Positions 12,111 through 24,772 are shown, counted from the first letter of the stretch. The stretch: 64,000 nucleotides of DNA from Triticum aestivum (GCF_018294505.1 NC_057801.1:200388538-200452537); one strand, 5' to 3'. A program made the numbers and translations. The notes: generated by a model from the sequence alone, not told the origin.

Positions 12111-12124
12111 GCATCCCCAAGCTT
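12111..12124 (-). other. Polypurine tract of Gypsy-1
   Basis: AAGCTTGGGGATGC on minus abuts the LTR start. Near-copies lie 2 kb upstream at 14121-14134 (AAGCTTGGGGATTC) and 14065-14078 (AAGATTGGGGATGC). Confidence 0.75.
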
Positions 12125-14795
12125 AATTCCTGCTCGTCCTCGAGTAGGTAAATGATAAAAAACAGAATTTTTGATGTGGAATGCTACCTAACATATTTAT
12201 CCATGTAATTTCCTTTATTGTGTCATGAATGTTCAGATATGAAAGATTCAAAACAAAAGTTTAATATTGACATAAAAACGATAATACTTCAAGCATACTA
12301 ATAAAGCAATGATGTCTTCTCAAAATAACATGGCCAAGGAAAGCTATCCCTACAAAATCATATAGTCTGGCTATGATCCATCTTCATCACAAAAAATATT
12401 TAAATCATGCACAACCCCGATGACAAGCCAAGCAATTGTTTCATACTTTTGATGTTCTCAAAAATTTTCAACTTTCACACAATACATGAGCGTGAGCCAT
12501 GGATATAACACTATAGGTGGAATAGAATATGGTGGTTGTGGAGAAGACAAAAAGAGGAAGATAGTCTCACATCAACTAGGCATTTCAACGGGCTATGGAG
12601 ATGCCCATAAATAGATATCGATGTGAGTGAGTCGGGATTGCCATGCAATAGATGCACTAGAGCTATAAGTTTGTGAAAGCTAAAAAAACTAAGTGGGTGT
12701 GCATCCAACTCGCTTGCTCACGAAGACCAAGGAAAATTTAAGGAAGCCCATCACTGGAATATACAAGCCAAGTTCTATAATTAAATAGCCACTTTTTTCG
12801 TCCGGAGTCTCATCCCGACTTGTGGGGGAGTCATAGTCTCCATCATACTTTCCTCACTGGTACAATGCTCTAATAATGAAGATCATCACACTTTTCTTTA
12901 CTTACAACTCAAGAATTACAACTCGATACTTAGAACAAAATATGACTCTATATGAATGCATCCGGTTGTGTACCGAGATGTGCAATGAATCAAGAGTGAC
13001 ATGTATGAAAGAATTATGAAAGGTGGCTTTTCCAAAAATACATAGTCAACTACATGATCATGCAAAGCAACAATGACGAAGCGTGTCATAATAAACTGAA
13101 CGGTGGAAAGTTGCATGGCAATATATCTCGGAATGTCTATGGAAATGCCATAATAGGTAGGCATGGTGGTTGTTTTGAGGAAGGTATATGGTGGTTGTAT
13201 GGTACCGGCGAGAGTTGCATGGCACAAGAGAGGCTAGCAATGGTGGAAGGATGAGAGTGCATATAATCCATGGACTGAACATTAGTCATAAAGAACTCAC
13301 ATACTTATTGCAAAAATCCATTAGTTATCGAAATGAAGTACTACGCGGATGCTCCTAGGGGGATATATTGGTGGAAAATACCATCGCTCGTCCCCGGCCG
13401 CCACTCATAAGGTAGACAATAAAAAAATCATGCTCCGACTTCATCAAATAACGGTTCACCATACGTGGATGCTACAGGAATCACAAACTTTAACACAAGT
13501 ATCTCTCAAATTCACAACTACTCACTAGCATGACTCTAATATCACCATCTTCATATCTCAAAACAATCATAAAGAATCAAACTTCTCATAGTACTCAATG
13601 CACTTTATATGAAAGTTTTTATTATATCGATCTTGGATGCCTATCATATTAGGACTAAATTTATAACCAAAGAAAATTACCATGTTGTTTAGAGACTCTC
13701 AAAATAATATAAGTGAAGCATGAGAGTTCATCAATTTCTATAAAATAAAAGCACTGCCGTGCTCTAAAAAGATATAAGTGAAGCACTAGAGCAATATTGC
13801 CTAGCTCAAAAGATATAAGTGAAGCACATAGAGTATTCTAATAAATCACGATTCATGCGTGTCTCTCTCAAAAGGTGTGTACAACAAGGATGATTGTGGC
13901 AAACTAAAAAGCAAAGACTCAAATCATACAAGATGCTCCAAGCAAAACACATATCATGTGGTGAATAAAATATAGCCTCAAGTAAAGTTATCGATAGACG
14001 AAGACGAAAGATGGGATGCCCAAGTTATGGATAGACGAAGACGAAAGAGGGGATGCCTTCCGGGGCATCCCCAATCTTAGGCTCTTGGTTGTCCTTGAAT
14101 ATTACCTTGGGATGACTTGGGAATCCCCAAGCTTAGGCTCTTGCCACTCCTTATTCCATAGTCCATCAAATCCTTACCCAAAACTTGAAAACTTCACAAC
14201 ACAAAACTCAACAGAAAATCTCATAAGCTCCATTAGTATAAGAAAATAAATCACCACTTTATGTTACTATTTAAAACTCATTATTTATTTGTATTGGTGT
14301 AATATCTATTTTATTCCAACTTTTACATGGTTCATACACCTCGATACTACCCATAGATTCATCAAATAAGCAAACAACACATAGAAAACACAATCTGTCG
14401 AAAACAGAAAAGTCTGTAGCAATATGTAACTCTTGAATACTTCTGTAAATCCAAAAATTCTGAAAAATTAGGACAACCTCAGCAATTTGTGCACCAATCT
14501 ATAGAAAAAAGAATTATATCAAAAGCACGTTTCAATAAAATCCAGGAAATTATTTACTGGACGCAAAAGTTCCTGTTTTTCAGCAGGATCAAAACAATTA
14601 TCACCGTAAGCTATCCCAAAGGTCTTACTTGGCACAAACACTAATTAAAACACAAAACCACATCTAACCAGAGGCTATATGAATTATTCAAAGCCAAACA
14701 GGAACAAAAAGCTAAGAACAAAAATAAAATTAGGTTTCCTCCCAACAAGCTCTATTGTTTAACGCCCTTAGCTAGGCATAAAAACACGAATAAAT
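12125..14795 (-). other. Gypsy-1 non-coding internal region
   Basis: The region is AT-rich and has no credible ORF on either strand. It holds the extra polypurine-like motifs near 14065-14134 and two copies of AAGATATAAGTGAAGCAC-like sequence near 13768-13830. The usual place of reverse transcriptase and integrase is occupied by nothing recognisable. Confidence 0.7.
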
Positions 14796-15365
14796 CTAGG
14801 TATTGTCATCTTTGGTATGCAATACATTAGTAGCTCTCATAATAGATTCATATGGAAATTTAGTTTTATTTCTAGGAAAGTGTTCCATGCCCTTCCTTAA
14901 TGGAAATTGAAATCTAATATTTCCTTCTTTCATATCAATAATTGCATCAATCGTTCTATGGAAAGGTCTATAAAGAATAATAGGACATGTAGGATTGCAA
15001 TCTATATCAAGAACAATGAAATCTATGGGCACATAATTCCTATTAGCAACAATAAGAACATAATTAATCCTTCCCATAGGTTTCTTAATAGTGGAATCCG
15101 CAAGATGCAAATTTAAAGAACAATCATCAAATTCACAAAAACCTAACACATCACATAAAGTTTTTGGAATTGTGGAAACGCTAGCACCCAAATCACACAA
15201 AGCATGGCACTAATAATATTTAATTTTAACCTTAATAGTAGGTTCCCACTCATCATAAAGTTTTCTAGGGATAGAAACTTCCAATTCAAGATTTTCTTCA
15301 AAAGATTGCATCATAGCATCAACGATATGTTTAGTAAAAGCTTTGTTTTGATTATAAGCATGAGG
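14796..15365 (-). pseudogene. Gypsy-1 retropepsin-type aspartic protease remnant
   Basis: This is the protease that processes Gag. The active-site motif DLGAS is in CDLGASVSTIPKTLCDVLG, followed by VPIDFIVLDID and the conserved ILYRPFHRTIDAIIDMKEG (usually ILGRPF). The frame is open upstream to about 15365 (QSFEENLELEVSIPRKLYD) except for TAG at 15210-15212. It overlaps the end of gag in another frame, so one frameshift separates them. The block ends with KDDNT and a stop. Confidence 0.85.
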
Positions 15366-15972
15366 AGAATTTCAACATGGATTGCGACAAGGAAATACAA
15401 TCTATTAAAGAAAAATAATAATAATTAAATTCCTTAAAATCCAAAAGAGTGGGTTTATCGCTACCTAAAGTCTTGACCTCTCCAATCCCACTTTTATCAA
15501 TTTTTGCATCTAGATCAAAAAACTCTAAATCATTGGGACGCCTTTTAACAAAAGTTGACTCATCTCGAGTCCCATCTTTGTCAAGATTTATATTAGAAAA
15601 CAACGATTCAATAGGAGTCACATTAATTACTTCAAGATCTTCATCATTATTTTCAGCTTTCGGTTTAGCAGCCATTTTATTTACTAAGGTAGCTTGTTTA
15701 TCAGAAATTTGGACTACAAGATTTTCAAGATGAGCAAACTGAGGTTTCAAACCATAAAATTCCTTAGACATATCATCGAGCTCTTTACTCATATACTCCA
15801 TAAAACCTTTTTGCTCTTTAAGATCGTTTCTAAATAAACTATTATGCTCAAGTTGTAAAGACATAAAGCTTCTAACATTATTTTCAATTTCTTCCAACCT
15901 CCTAAGGTGAGGATCAACACCTTTTGGTTGCGCCATAAAGGCAAACATGCACACCAACACACAAGCACACAA
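15352..15972 (-). pseudogene. gag: Gypsy-1 gag-like N-terminal ORF
   Basis: A 206-codon open frame; the likely start is the internal MAQPKGVDPHLRRLEEIE at 15936, after an element-specific leader. The protein is helical and charged (FMEYMSKELDDMSKEFYG), then acidic-polar (ENNDEDLEVINVTP). It lacks the SLQGDA capsid core seen in Gypsy-2, so it is a shortened gag or a gag-position protein of a non-autonomous family. The last ~20 residues are probably out of frame, because the protease frame opens at the same point. Confidence 0.65.
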
Positions 15973-16140
15973 AAAGCAAGTGAGAAAGACGAACGGAAGA
16001 GGGGCGAAGAAACGGAAAATCTTTCAAAAATAGTTTTAGAAGTTGGGGAGAGGAAAATTAGAGGCGAATGGCGAATAATGTAATGCAAGAGATGAGAGTT
16101 TATGATGGGTACTTGGTATGTCTTGACTTGGCGTAGATCT
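15973..16140 (-). other. Gypsy-1 leader
   Basis: The untranslated stretch between the primer binding site and the gag start on minus. No other signal is seen. Confidence 0.5.
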
Positions 16141-16159
16141 CCCCGACAACGACGCCACA
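16141..16159 (-). other. Primer binding site of Gypsy-1
   Basis: TGTGGCGTCGTTGTCGGGG on minus is 10 bp inside the LTR. It is the TTTGGCGCCGTTGCCGGGG site of this lineage with C-to-T changes. Confidence 0.75.
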
Positions 16160-16168
16160 AATTCTTCC

Positions 16169-17737
16169 TGCTACTTCTTGAGATTGCATTGGTTTTTCCC
16201 TTGAAGAGGAAAGGGTGATGTAGCAAAGTAGAGATAATAATTTCCGTCGGTTTGAGAACCAAGGTATCAATCCAGTAGGAGACAACGCACAAATCACCGA
16301 ATACCTGCACAAATAGTCAAACAAAATTGCACCCGATGCGATAAAGAGGTTGTCAATCCCTTCAGGCTTACTTTCAAAAGTGAGATCTGATAGAGATAGA
16401 TAAATGATAAAGTAAATATTTTTGGTATTTTTGGTTTATAGATCGAAAAGTAAAAGATTGCAAGAATAGTAGATCAAAAACTAAAATTGTAGATCGGAAA
16501 CTTGTATGATGGAAAAGAGACCGGGGGGCCATAGGTTTCACTAGAGGCTTCTCTCAAGATAGAAAATAATACGATGGGTGAACAAATTACTGCCGAGCAA
16601 TTGATAGAAAAGCGCAAAGTTATGACGATATCTAAGGCAATGATCATGAATATAGGCATCATGTCCGTGTCAAGTAGACCGAAACGATTCTGCATCTACT
16701 ACTATTACTCCACACATCGACCGCTATCCAACATGCATCTAGAGTGTTAAGTTCACAAAGAACGGAGTAACGCCTTAAGTAAGATGACATGATGTAGAGG
16801 AATTAACTCAAGCAATATGATGAAAACCCCATCTTTTTATCCTTGATGGCAACAATACAATAAGTGCCTTGCTTCCCCTACTGTCACTGGGAAAGGACAC
16901 CGCAAGATTGAACCCAAAGCTAAGCACTTCTCCCATTGCAAGAAAAATCAATCTAGTTGGCCAAACCAAACCGATAATTCGAAGAGACTTGCAAAGACAT
17001 CAAATCATGCATATAAGAATTCATAGAAGATTCAAATAGTATTCATACATAAACTGATCATACATCCACAATTCAACGGATCTCGGCAAACACACCGCAA
17101 AAAGGTATTACATCGAATAGATCTACAAGAACATTGAGGAGAACATGGTATTGAGAATAAAAAAGAGAGTAGAAGCCATCTAGCTACTAGCTATGGACCC
17201 GTAGGTCTGAGGTAAACTACTCACGCTTCATCGGAAGGGCAATGGTGTTGATCTAGAAGCCCTCCATGATCGAATCCCCCTCCAGCAGGACGCCGGAAAA
17301 GGCCCCTAGATGGGATCTCACGGGTACAGAAGGTTGCGGCGATGGAGAAGTGTTTTCGTGGATGCCCCTGATGGTTTGGGGACATATGGGAATATATAGG
17401 CAAAGAAATTAGGTCAGGAGACCCATGAGGGGCCCACAAGACAGGGGGCACGCCCTCCACCCTTATGGCCACCTCGTGGCACCTCCGACCTCATCTCCCA
17501 GTCTCGTGGTTTGTTTCTGGTCCAAGAAAGATCACCGTGAAAGTTTTATTCCGTTTGGTATTCTTTTTCTGCAAAACTCTAAAACAGGAAAAAACAGGAA
17601 CTAGCACTAGTCTCTAGGTTAATAGGTTAGTCCCAAAAATAAAATAAAATAGCATAATAATGCATATAAATCATCCAAAACAGATAATATAATAGCATGG
17701 ACCAATCAAAAAATATAGATACGTTGGAGACGTATCA
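16169..17737 (-). repeat. 5' LTR of Gypsy-1
   Basis: A 1569-bp LTR, TGCTAC...TATCA on plus. It pairs with 1991-2032 plus 10593-12109. GAAGC follows at 17738-17742. Confidence 0.93.
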
Positions 17738-17742
17738 GAAGC

Positions 17743-18556
17743 CGACCGCGGGTCCATTGCCACATGAAGAACCTAATCTTGAGGGGCACACGGATAGCCC
17801 AGATCAACTCAAGGGTCGTCGGGCCAGAGGAGGGCCTATTATAGGGACTTCGTGGAGAACCGGCACGAGGGCTCGAGGCGCCAGGATAAGCGGTCAAGAG
17901 GCTGCGCCAGATCAGGCTCGTGGAGAGCAACAGCCTCCAGGGGCTCGTGCTAGGAGGCGGTTTTTGGGGGCCGAAATGGCCACCGAAACGTGAGACACCC
18001 TAAATCAATAAGGGCCGCCTTGATGGAGATCCTAGGCTCCACCGCAATGGAGAAAAGATCCGGGAACCTGGCAGCAAAAGGGGAGTCCCCAGCCCACCGG
18101 TCGAACCAAAACATAGTGGTTGTCCCAGAGCCAACCAAGATGGAGGTCCTGATGCGGAGATCCGGGAGCATCCAGATGACGGACTGCCAGTACTGGGAGC
18201 CTCCCGTCCTTAGGAAAAAGGCAAGAGGTTGGCCATGCAAGTACTTGTTCCGGATGATTTGCAGCCACAGGCCACCCTCGCCATTCGCAATGCGCCAGAG
18301 CCAACACGTGAGGAGAGCCAGGTTCATGCGTTCGGAGGACATGATGCCAGGCCGCCTTGGTCCCTAGGTTGGCATATGTTGGTCCAACGCACCATATGGT
18401 ATTTCTGCTTATCACCCTCGCCAGCCCAGTAGAAGCGCGTCTGGACTGAGAGATCTCATGGTGTAACATTTCGGGCGGGCTGTAGAAACTCATGATGAAC
18501 AAGAGGAGGCAGGATAAGGACGAGTTGATGAGGATCGTCCGAGCTGCTTTAGACAA
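17743..18556 (-). pseudogene. LINE RT C-terminal part and start of the zinc-binding domain
   Basis: WLWRIANGEGGLWLQIIRNKYL with FWFDRWAGDSPFAARFPDLF is the conserved linker of plant LINE ORF2. IWAIRVPLKIRFFMWQW follows in another frame and leads straight into the piece at 1990. At least two frameshifts are needed to read the block through. Confidence 0.85.
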
Positions 18557-18651
18557 TCATCGGCCCTGCCAAGGCTCGATACGGTGTTGAAGCTTGAGCA
18601 CCGAGGGCCTTAGATCTGCCACGGAGAGCTGAGAGTCGCTAATGGGGATCC

Positions 18652-19560
18652 CTAGGTAGGTGGTTGGGAAAGACCCGAGCCGAAAGTTGAGTCGGTTAGC
18701 AATACTCTGGCTTTCGGAGGGGAGTAGCCAAGAACCATCACCTCGCTCTTATCAAAGTTTATTTTGAGACCCGACAACTCATGGAAGCAAAGCAGCAGAA
18801 ATTTCAGGTTCGAGATATCGGTCGCAGAGCCTTCCACCATGATAATGGTGTCATCGGCATGTTGGAGGAGGGACACACCCCCTCCCTCCACTAGGTCCAG
18901 AACAATGCCATGGATGTGGCCTGCAGCCATTGCCTTATCAAGAATTGTTGCCAAGGCGTCAACCACCATTTTGAACAGAAATGAAGAGAAGGGGTCCCCC
19001 TATCTAACCCCACATAAGGTGGGGAAATAGGGCCCGATCTCCCCATTAATGTTCACCGTTGTACGCCCAGAGGACACCATCTGCATGACTCAGGTGACCC
19101 AGCGACCGTCGAACCCTTTCCTGAGCAACACTTCCTGAAGGAAGGACTAACTAACCGTGTCCTAGGCTTTGTGGAAGTCAATTTTTAGGAAGACTGCTTT
19201 GAGGTTTTTGGACCGGACCTCGTGCAGAACTTCATGAAAGACAAGGACCCCATCCAGGATATACCGATCTTGAGGCGGACTGGTCCAGATGGGTAATGCG
19301 GTCAGCCAAAGGGGCCACCCTATTGGCATACCCCTTTGCCAGGATGCGGAAGATCACATTGATCACCGTTATCTGTCGGAACTGATGAATGTCCGAGGCC
19401 CCAGGCACCTTGGGGTTCAAAGTGATGATCACATAGTTGAGGCGGTGGAGGTCAATGGTGCCCACATAGAACTCCTCAAAGAGGGCCATGACCTCTGCCT
19501 TTATGGCAGTCCAGAAGGTCGGGAAGAACTTCACCGGCAAACCGTCGGGGCCAGACAAAG
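18652..19560 (-). pseudogene. LINE reverse transcriptase palm
   Basis: SGPDGLPVKFF at 19558 opens the RT, followed by FRQITVINVIFRILAKGYANRV (family: FRPI...NV). The catalytic box reads LLQHADDT at about 18850-18870, with His in place of the usual Tyr before ADD. GLKINFDKSEVMVLG follows. A frame break and stops between 19232 and 18969 show decay. Confidence 0.88.
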
Positions 19561-20049
19561 ATTTATTCCTTTAATCGCCACCCAGACTTCTTTCTCAATG
19601 AACGGAGCCATGAGAGCAGCATTTTCCGCGGCCGAGATGCACTATGTTCCAAACCAGAAGTCGGTAGCAAGGGACACACCCCCTAGGGGGGTGGAAAAAA
19701 GGGCTTTATAGAAGCCATCTACATGAGCACAGATGTTGCCCGGACGCTGTAGGAGAGTCTCCCATCCCACAACAAGGGGATGGTATTCCTTCTCCTATGA
19801 CCATTGCGATGGCCTGGAAGTAGGTCATATTGGCGTCACCCTTGAGGACCCACTTTTGGGTCGCCCAGAGTCGCCAATATACCTCCTCATCGGAGTAAAT
19901 GACCGTGAGCTAGTCAAGGTCATATCAAAGCATCCACTTATCGAGGGCTAGACCCACCGAGTCGGCCTGTAGGTCCAGCGCTTAGATGGAGGCGAGGAGG
20001 GCCTTCTTGTGATCCTGCATGTCCCGTCCGAGGTTCGTGCCCCAACCCT

Positions 20050-20500
20050 TCATAAAGTGGCAAGAGTGCTTGGCACTAAAGTGTCAGTCATCCACCGTAG
20101 AGATGGACCTGTGAGGGGCGAGCCGAGCCACCAAACAACGAGCCCGAACGGCCTTAGCGAAACCGTTCTGGTTAAGCCAGAACATCTTGAAGCTAAACCT
20201 AGGCGCAGTGGGCAGGCGGTCCTCCTGAGAAGACAGGAGAAGAGGAACATGATCTGAGCCAATCCGGGTGATGGCATGGAGGGAGGCAAGGGGGCGGCGA
20301 AGCTCCCACTCAGGCGAGACCAAGACACGGTCCAGAACGGAGCAGGTTGGGTCTTCCTGGCGATTGGTCCAGGTGAATCTGGCACCAAACCTATCTAATT
20401 TCCGTAGGGTGAGCTCGTTGATGCAGTCATTGAACATCTGCATATGATGGAAGTTTACTAGTTCGTTGCTATTATCTTTCGCAAAGCGGATAAGGTTGAA
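20050..20500 (-). pseudogene. LINE endonuclease, C-terminal half
   Basis: On minus, FNLIRFAKDNSNELVNFHHM leads into LDRFGARFTWTNRQED, then LDRVLVSPEWE and ITRIGSDHVPLLL. These are the typical last motifs of the apurinic-type endonuclease (the SDH histidine motif is intact). FKMFWLNQNGF follows. The N-terminal half continues at 30050-30511 beyond Gypsy-2. The frame is open from 20443 to 20084. Confidence 0.87.
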
Positions 20501-20505
20501 GTCAC

Positions 20506-21909
20506 TGATACGTCTCCATCGTATCTACTTTTCCAAACTCTTTTGCCCTTGTTTTGGACTCTAATTTGCATGATTGGAATAGAACTAACCGGGATTGACG
20601 CTGTTTTCAGCAGAATTGCCATGATGTTATTTTTGTGGAGAAACAAAAGTTCTCGGATTGACCTCAAAATTTATGAAGAATATTTTTGGAATTAATTAAA
20701 AATATTGGCAAAAGAATCAACCAGAGGGGACCCACCAGGCAACCACAAGGGTGTGGGGCACGCCCTACCCCCCTAGACACGCCCCCGGGCTTGTGGGTCC
20801 CACAAAGCTCCACCGACCTCAACTCCTACTCCATATATTCACTTTTGGGGAGAAAAAATTCAGAGAGAAGGATTCATCGCGTTTTATGATATGGAGCCGC
20901 TGCCGCCTCTTGTTCTTCATCGGGAGGACAGGTCTGGAGTCCGTTCGAGGTTGTAGAGAGGGGAAATCGATGCCGTCGTCATCATCAACCATCCTCCATC
21001 ACCAATTTCATGACGCTCATCATCGTGCGTGAGTAATTCTATCGTAGGCTTGTTGCATGGTGATGGGTTGGATGACATTTATCATGTAATCAAGTTAGTT
21101 TTGTTAGGGTTTGATTCCTAGTATCCACTATGTTCTGAGATTGATGTTTCTATGACTTTGCTATGCTTAATGCTTGTCACTAAGGCCTGATTGCCATGAA
21201 TTCAGATCTGAACCCTTTATGTTTCCATGAATATATTTGTGTTCTTGATCCGATCTTGCAAGTTGTAGACACCTATTACGAGTTATGATCCGCATACCCC
21301 AAGGTGACAATAATTGGGATTCTTTCCGGTGGTTACCGTAGTTTGAGGAGTTCATGTATTCACTAAGTGCTAATGCTTTGTTCCAGTTCTCTATTAAAAG
21401 GAGGCCTTAATATCCCTTAGTTTCCATTAGGATCCCACTGCCACGGGAGGGTAGGACAAAAGATGTTATGCAAGTTCTTTTCTATAAGCACATATGACTA
21501 TATACAGAGTACATGCCTACATTATATTGATGAATTGGAGCTAGTTCTGTGTTACCCCAAGTTATAACTGTTGCATGATGAATGCCATCTGACATAATTA
21601 TCCATCACTGGTCCATTGCCTATGAGCTTTTAACATATTGATCTTTGCTACGTTACTTTGCCGTTGCTACTGTTACAATTGCTACAAAACTTCTACTGTT
21701 ACTTTTGTGACTGTTACCGTTACTTCCATACTACTTTGCTACTAAATACTCTGCTGCAAATATTAAGTCTTTCAGGTGTGGTCGAATTGACAACTCAGCT
21801 GCTAATACTTGAGAATATCCTTTGGCTCCCCTTGTGTCAAATCAATAAATTTGGGTTGAATACCCTACCCTCGAAAACTGCTGTGGTCCCCTATACTTGT
21901 GGTTTATCA
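20506..21909 (+). repeat. 5' LTR of Gypsy-2
   Basis: A 1404-bp direct repeat of 28652-30044. The U3 carries an inverted pair ACCACAAGGGTG (20742-20753) and CTTGTGGGTCCCAC (20790-20803), about 30 bp before a TATA-like CATATATTC near 20832-20840. Confidence 0.94.
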
Positions 21910-21920
21910 GGACCTTTTTC

Positions 21921-21938
21921 TGGCGCCGTTACCGGGGA
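21921..21938 (+). other. Primer binding site of Gypsy-2
   Basis: TGGCGCCGTTACCGGGGA, 11 bp after the LTR; the same site type as in Gypsy-1, with one change from GTTGCCGGGG. Confidence 0.8.
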
Positions 21939-21985
21939 GCATAGCTCTCTTCTCCGAGTCTTGGGGTTTACATCTGTTGGCCACT

Positions 21986-23920
21986 ATGAAGAATTTGAAA
22001 GATACCGAAACCAAGATCTATCGCTGTACTACGAGGGGAGGTAAGGAACTGCCATCTAGCTTTGCACTTGATTCACCTTCTGTTTTGAGTAAGCTTGCGA
22101 CACCTACACCTGCTATTGATTCCGCTATGTTGCATGTTCTTGATGATGCTACTTCTGCTATGAATGATGCTTATGATGATACTACTTTGTTCGATAAAAC
22201 TGTGCCACCGGGTGAATTACTTGATGAACATCTTGCTAGAGTTAGAACTATTGATTATGCTGAAGATGATGATATTCTAAAACTGATGAAATTATTTAAA
22301 CTGAAAACTTTGAAACACCTGTTAGACCTAGCTCTCCTAGATATGAAATTCCTGTTATGCCTGAGGGTTATGTTATGGATGGAGAGGTAGCTAGGGACTT
22401 TCTTGATTGTAAGGATAGAGATGATCTTAAGAAATTATTGTGCAAGTGGAAACAAAATCTTTGAATGCTAGAATGCAATATGATCCTAAGTTTGCTACTT
22501 CACCTATCTTTGTTACTAATAAGGATTATGAATTCTCTATCGATCCTGAGTTAATTACTTTGGTTGAATCTGATCCTTTCCATGGTTATGAATCTGAAAA
22601 TGTTGTGGCACATCTTACTAAATTGAATGATATAGCCACCTTATTTGCCCATGAGGAAAAAAATTTGCTATTACTATATTATTAAGTTGTTTCCTTTCTC
22701 ATTACAGGGTGATGCTAAGTTATCGTTTAATTCTCTTGCTCCTGGTTGTGTGCGTAGTCCCCAGGATATGATCTATTACTTTTCCGAAAAATATTTCCCT
22801 GCTCATAAGAAACAATCTACTTTGAAGGAAATATTTAACTTTGTGCAAACTGAAGAAGAGATTCTCCCACAAGCTTGGGGGAGGCTTCTCCAATTACTTA
22901 ATGCTTTGCGTGATCATCCTCTCAAGAAAAATGAAATACTTGATATCTTTTATAATGGGCTAACCGATGCTTCTAGGGGCCACCTAGATAGTTGTGTTGT
23001 TTGTGTTTTCAGGGAACAAGCTGTTCAGCAAGCTGAATTGCCACTGAATAATATACTGAGTAATGATAATGATTGGACACTTCCTGAACCATCTCCTAAG
23101 CCAACTCTGAAGAAAAGAGGTATTCTATTTCTTAGTCCTGAAGATATGCAAGAGGCAAAGAAATCTATGAAAGAAAAAGGTATTAAAGCTAAAGATGTTA
23201 AGAATTTACCACCTACTGAAGAGATACATGGTCTTGATAACCCGACACAGGTAGTAGAGGTAAATTCTCTCTACAGATTTGATGAAGGTGATATTCCTCA
23301 TAATAAGTCTGCTAGTCAATGCTTGGGTGAATTTGATAATTTTATTGTTAAACAAGAAAATTTCAATGCATATGTTAGTAGACAATTGAAACGTAATGCT
23401 TACATGCTTGACTGCTTGGGTGATTACATGAGTAGAACATTTAGTGATCTTAAAATCATTAGTAAGCTGCTTCCATGGTTAAAACTCACGTAGAACAAGT
23501 ACTTAAGGCACAGGATGATTTGCTCAATGAGTTGAATTGTAAGAACAATGATAATGCTGTTAGGGTTATGACTAGAGGTGGTAAGATGACCCAGGAACCT
23601 TTGTATCCTGAAGGCCATCGTAAGAGAATTGAGCAAGATTCTCAGGGAATTAATACTGATGCACCTAGTCCTCCTAGTAACAAAAATAAAAAGAAAACAA
23701 AAATAAAAAGAAAACTGATAGGACTTTGCATGCTTCTAGTGAACCAGTTATAGACACACCTGAGAATCCCAATGATATTCCTATTTCTGATGCTGAGACA
23801 CAATCTAGTGATGAACATGAACCTAGTGATAATGTTAATGATGATGTTCATGTTGATGCTCAACCTAGTAATGATAATGATGTAGAGATTGAACCTGCTG
23901 TTGATCTTGATAACCCATAA
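21986..23920 (+). pseudogene. gag: Gypsy-2 gag remnant
   Basis: The chosen start ATG at 21986 gives MKNLKDTETKIYRCTTRGG, the usual N-terminus of this family. The capsid core follows: DAKLSFNSLAPGCVRSPQDM, then YFPAHKKQSTLKEIFNFVQ and LLNALRDHPLKKNEILDIFY near 22730-22960, and NDWTLPEPSPKPTLKKRG. The tail is acidic and repetitive (DNVNDDVHVDAQPSNDND). Frames break near 22300, 22400, 22640, 23490 and 23730, with stops at 22388-22390 and 23491-23493. Gag would build the particle; no product is expected from this copy. Confidence 0.9.
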
Positions 23921-24001
23921 TCAAAGAATCAATGTTATGATAAGAGAGACTTCATTGCTAGGAAGCATGGTAAAGAAAGAGAACCTTGGGTTCAGAAACC
24001 C

Positions 24002-24772
24002 ATGCCCTTTCCTCCTAAGTCATCCAATAAAAAGTATGATGAGAATTTTGAGCGCTTTGTTGAAATGCTTAGACCTGTCTTTTTACGTATGCGTTTGACT
24101 GATATTCTGAAAATGTCTCCTTATGCTATGTATATGAAGGATATTGTTACAAATAAAGGAAGATACCGGAAGCTGAAATTTCCACTATGCTTGCTAATTA
24201 CACTTTCAAGGGTGGAATACCAAAGAAACTTGGAGATCCAGGAATACCAACTATACCATGTTCCATTAAAAGAAACTATGTTAAAACTGCTTTTTGTGAT
24301 CTTGGAGTCGGTGTTAGTGTTATGCCTTTCTCTTTATATCATAGACTTGAATTGAATAAGTTGACACCTACTAAAATGTCTTTGCAAATGGCTGATAAAT
24401 CAAACGCTATACCCATTGGTATTTGTGAGGATGTGCCTGTTGTGGTTGCAAACGTTACTATATATCTTAACAGACTTTCTTATTCTTGATATTCCCGAGG
24501 ACGACAGTATGTCGATCATCCTTGGAAGACCCTTTTTGAATACTGCAAGGGCTGTTATCGATTGCAACAAAGGCAATGTCAGTTTTCATGTTAATGGTAA
24601 TGAGCATACGGTAGACTTTCCGAAGAAACAACCTCAAGTTCATAGTATCAATTCTATTGGAAAAATTTCAACTATTACTATTGGAGGTTTTGAATTCCCT
24701 CTCCCCACTGTCAAAAATAAATATGATATTCTTATTGTTGTGGACATGCATATCCCCGTTGAGGTAACCTAG
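24002..24772 (+). pseudogene. Gypsy-2 aspartic protease remnant
   Basis: KTAFCDLGVGVSVMPFSLYH carries the active-site region (DLGAS/G changed to DLGVG). ICEDVPVVVANVTIYL, FLILDIPEDDSMSIILGRPF and NTARAVIDCNKGNVSFHV follow. A frame break lies near 24475. It is the same protein family as in Gypsy-1 but clearly diverged. Confidence 0.88.

Larger units (their letters stand above)
1991..17737 (-). mobile_element. Gypsy-1: complete Athila-like non-autonomous LTR retrotransposon, split by a copia
   Basis: The element is bounded by LTRs reading TGCTACTTCT...GACGTATCA on plus and flanked by the 5-bp duplication GAAGC (1986-1990 and 17738-17742). On minus the order is 5' LTR (17737-16169), primer binding site, gag, aspartic protease, about 2.7 kb of non-coding sequence, polypurine tract, 3' LTR. 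The 3' LTR is interrupted by the Angela-like copia at 2033-10587. No reverse transcriptase or integrase is recognisable, so it would have depended on a partner in trans. The LTR start (TGATACGTCTCCAAC on minus) and the gag-protease type fit Athila-lineage gypsy families of Triticeae; the exact family name is not decided here. Confidence 0.92.
17738..20505 (-). mobile_element. LINE fragment, middle piece: endonuclease end, RT, start of zinc domain
   Basis: The largest piece of the LINE, read from 20505 down to 17743. It holds the C-terminal endonuclease, the RT palm and the start of the zinc-binding domain in the correct order. Frames change repeatedly, and stops are common. Both borders are LTR-element insertions: GAAGC on the left with Gypsy-1, GTCAC (20501-20505) on the right with Gypsy-2. 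It is an L1-clade plant LINE by domain order. Confidence 0.9.

Noticed and set aside
12511..14249. Small ORFs in the Gypsy-1 interior
   Set aside because: All are under about 110 codons, with no conserved motif, in AT-rich non-coding sequence.
18764..20257. Plus-strand ORFs across the LINE middle piece
   Set aside because: They are antisense shadows of RT and endonuclease; the minus strand has the family motifs.
22645..23493. 282-codon ORF as an intact host gene
   Set aside because: It is the capsid part of the Gypsy-2 gag, in frame with nothing upstream and flanked by LTRs.
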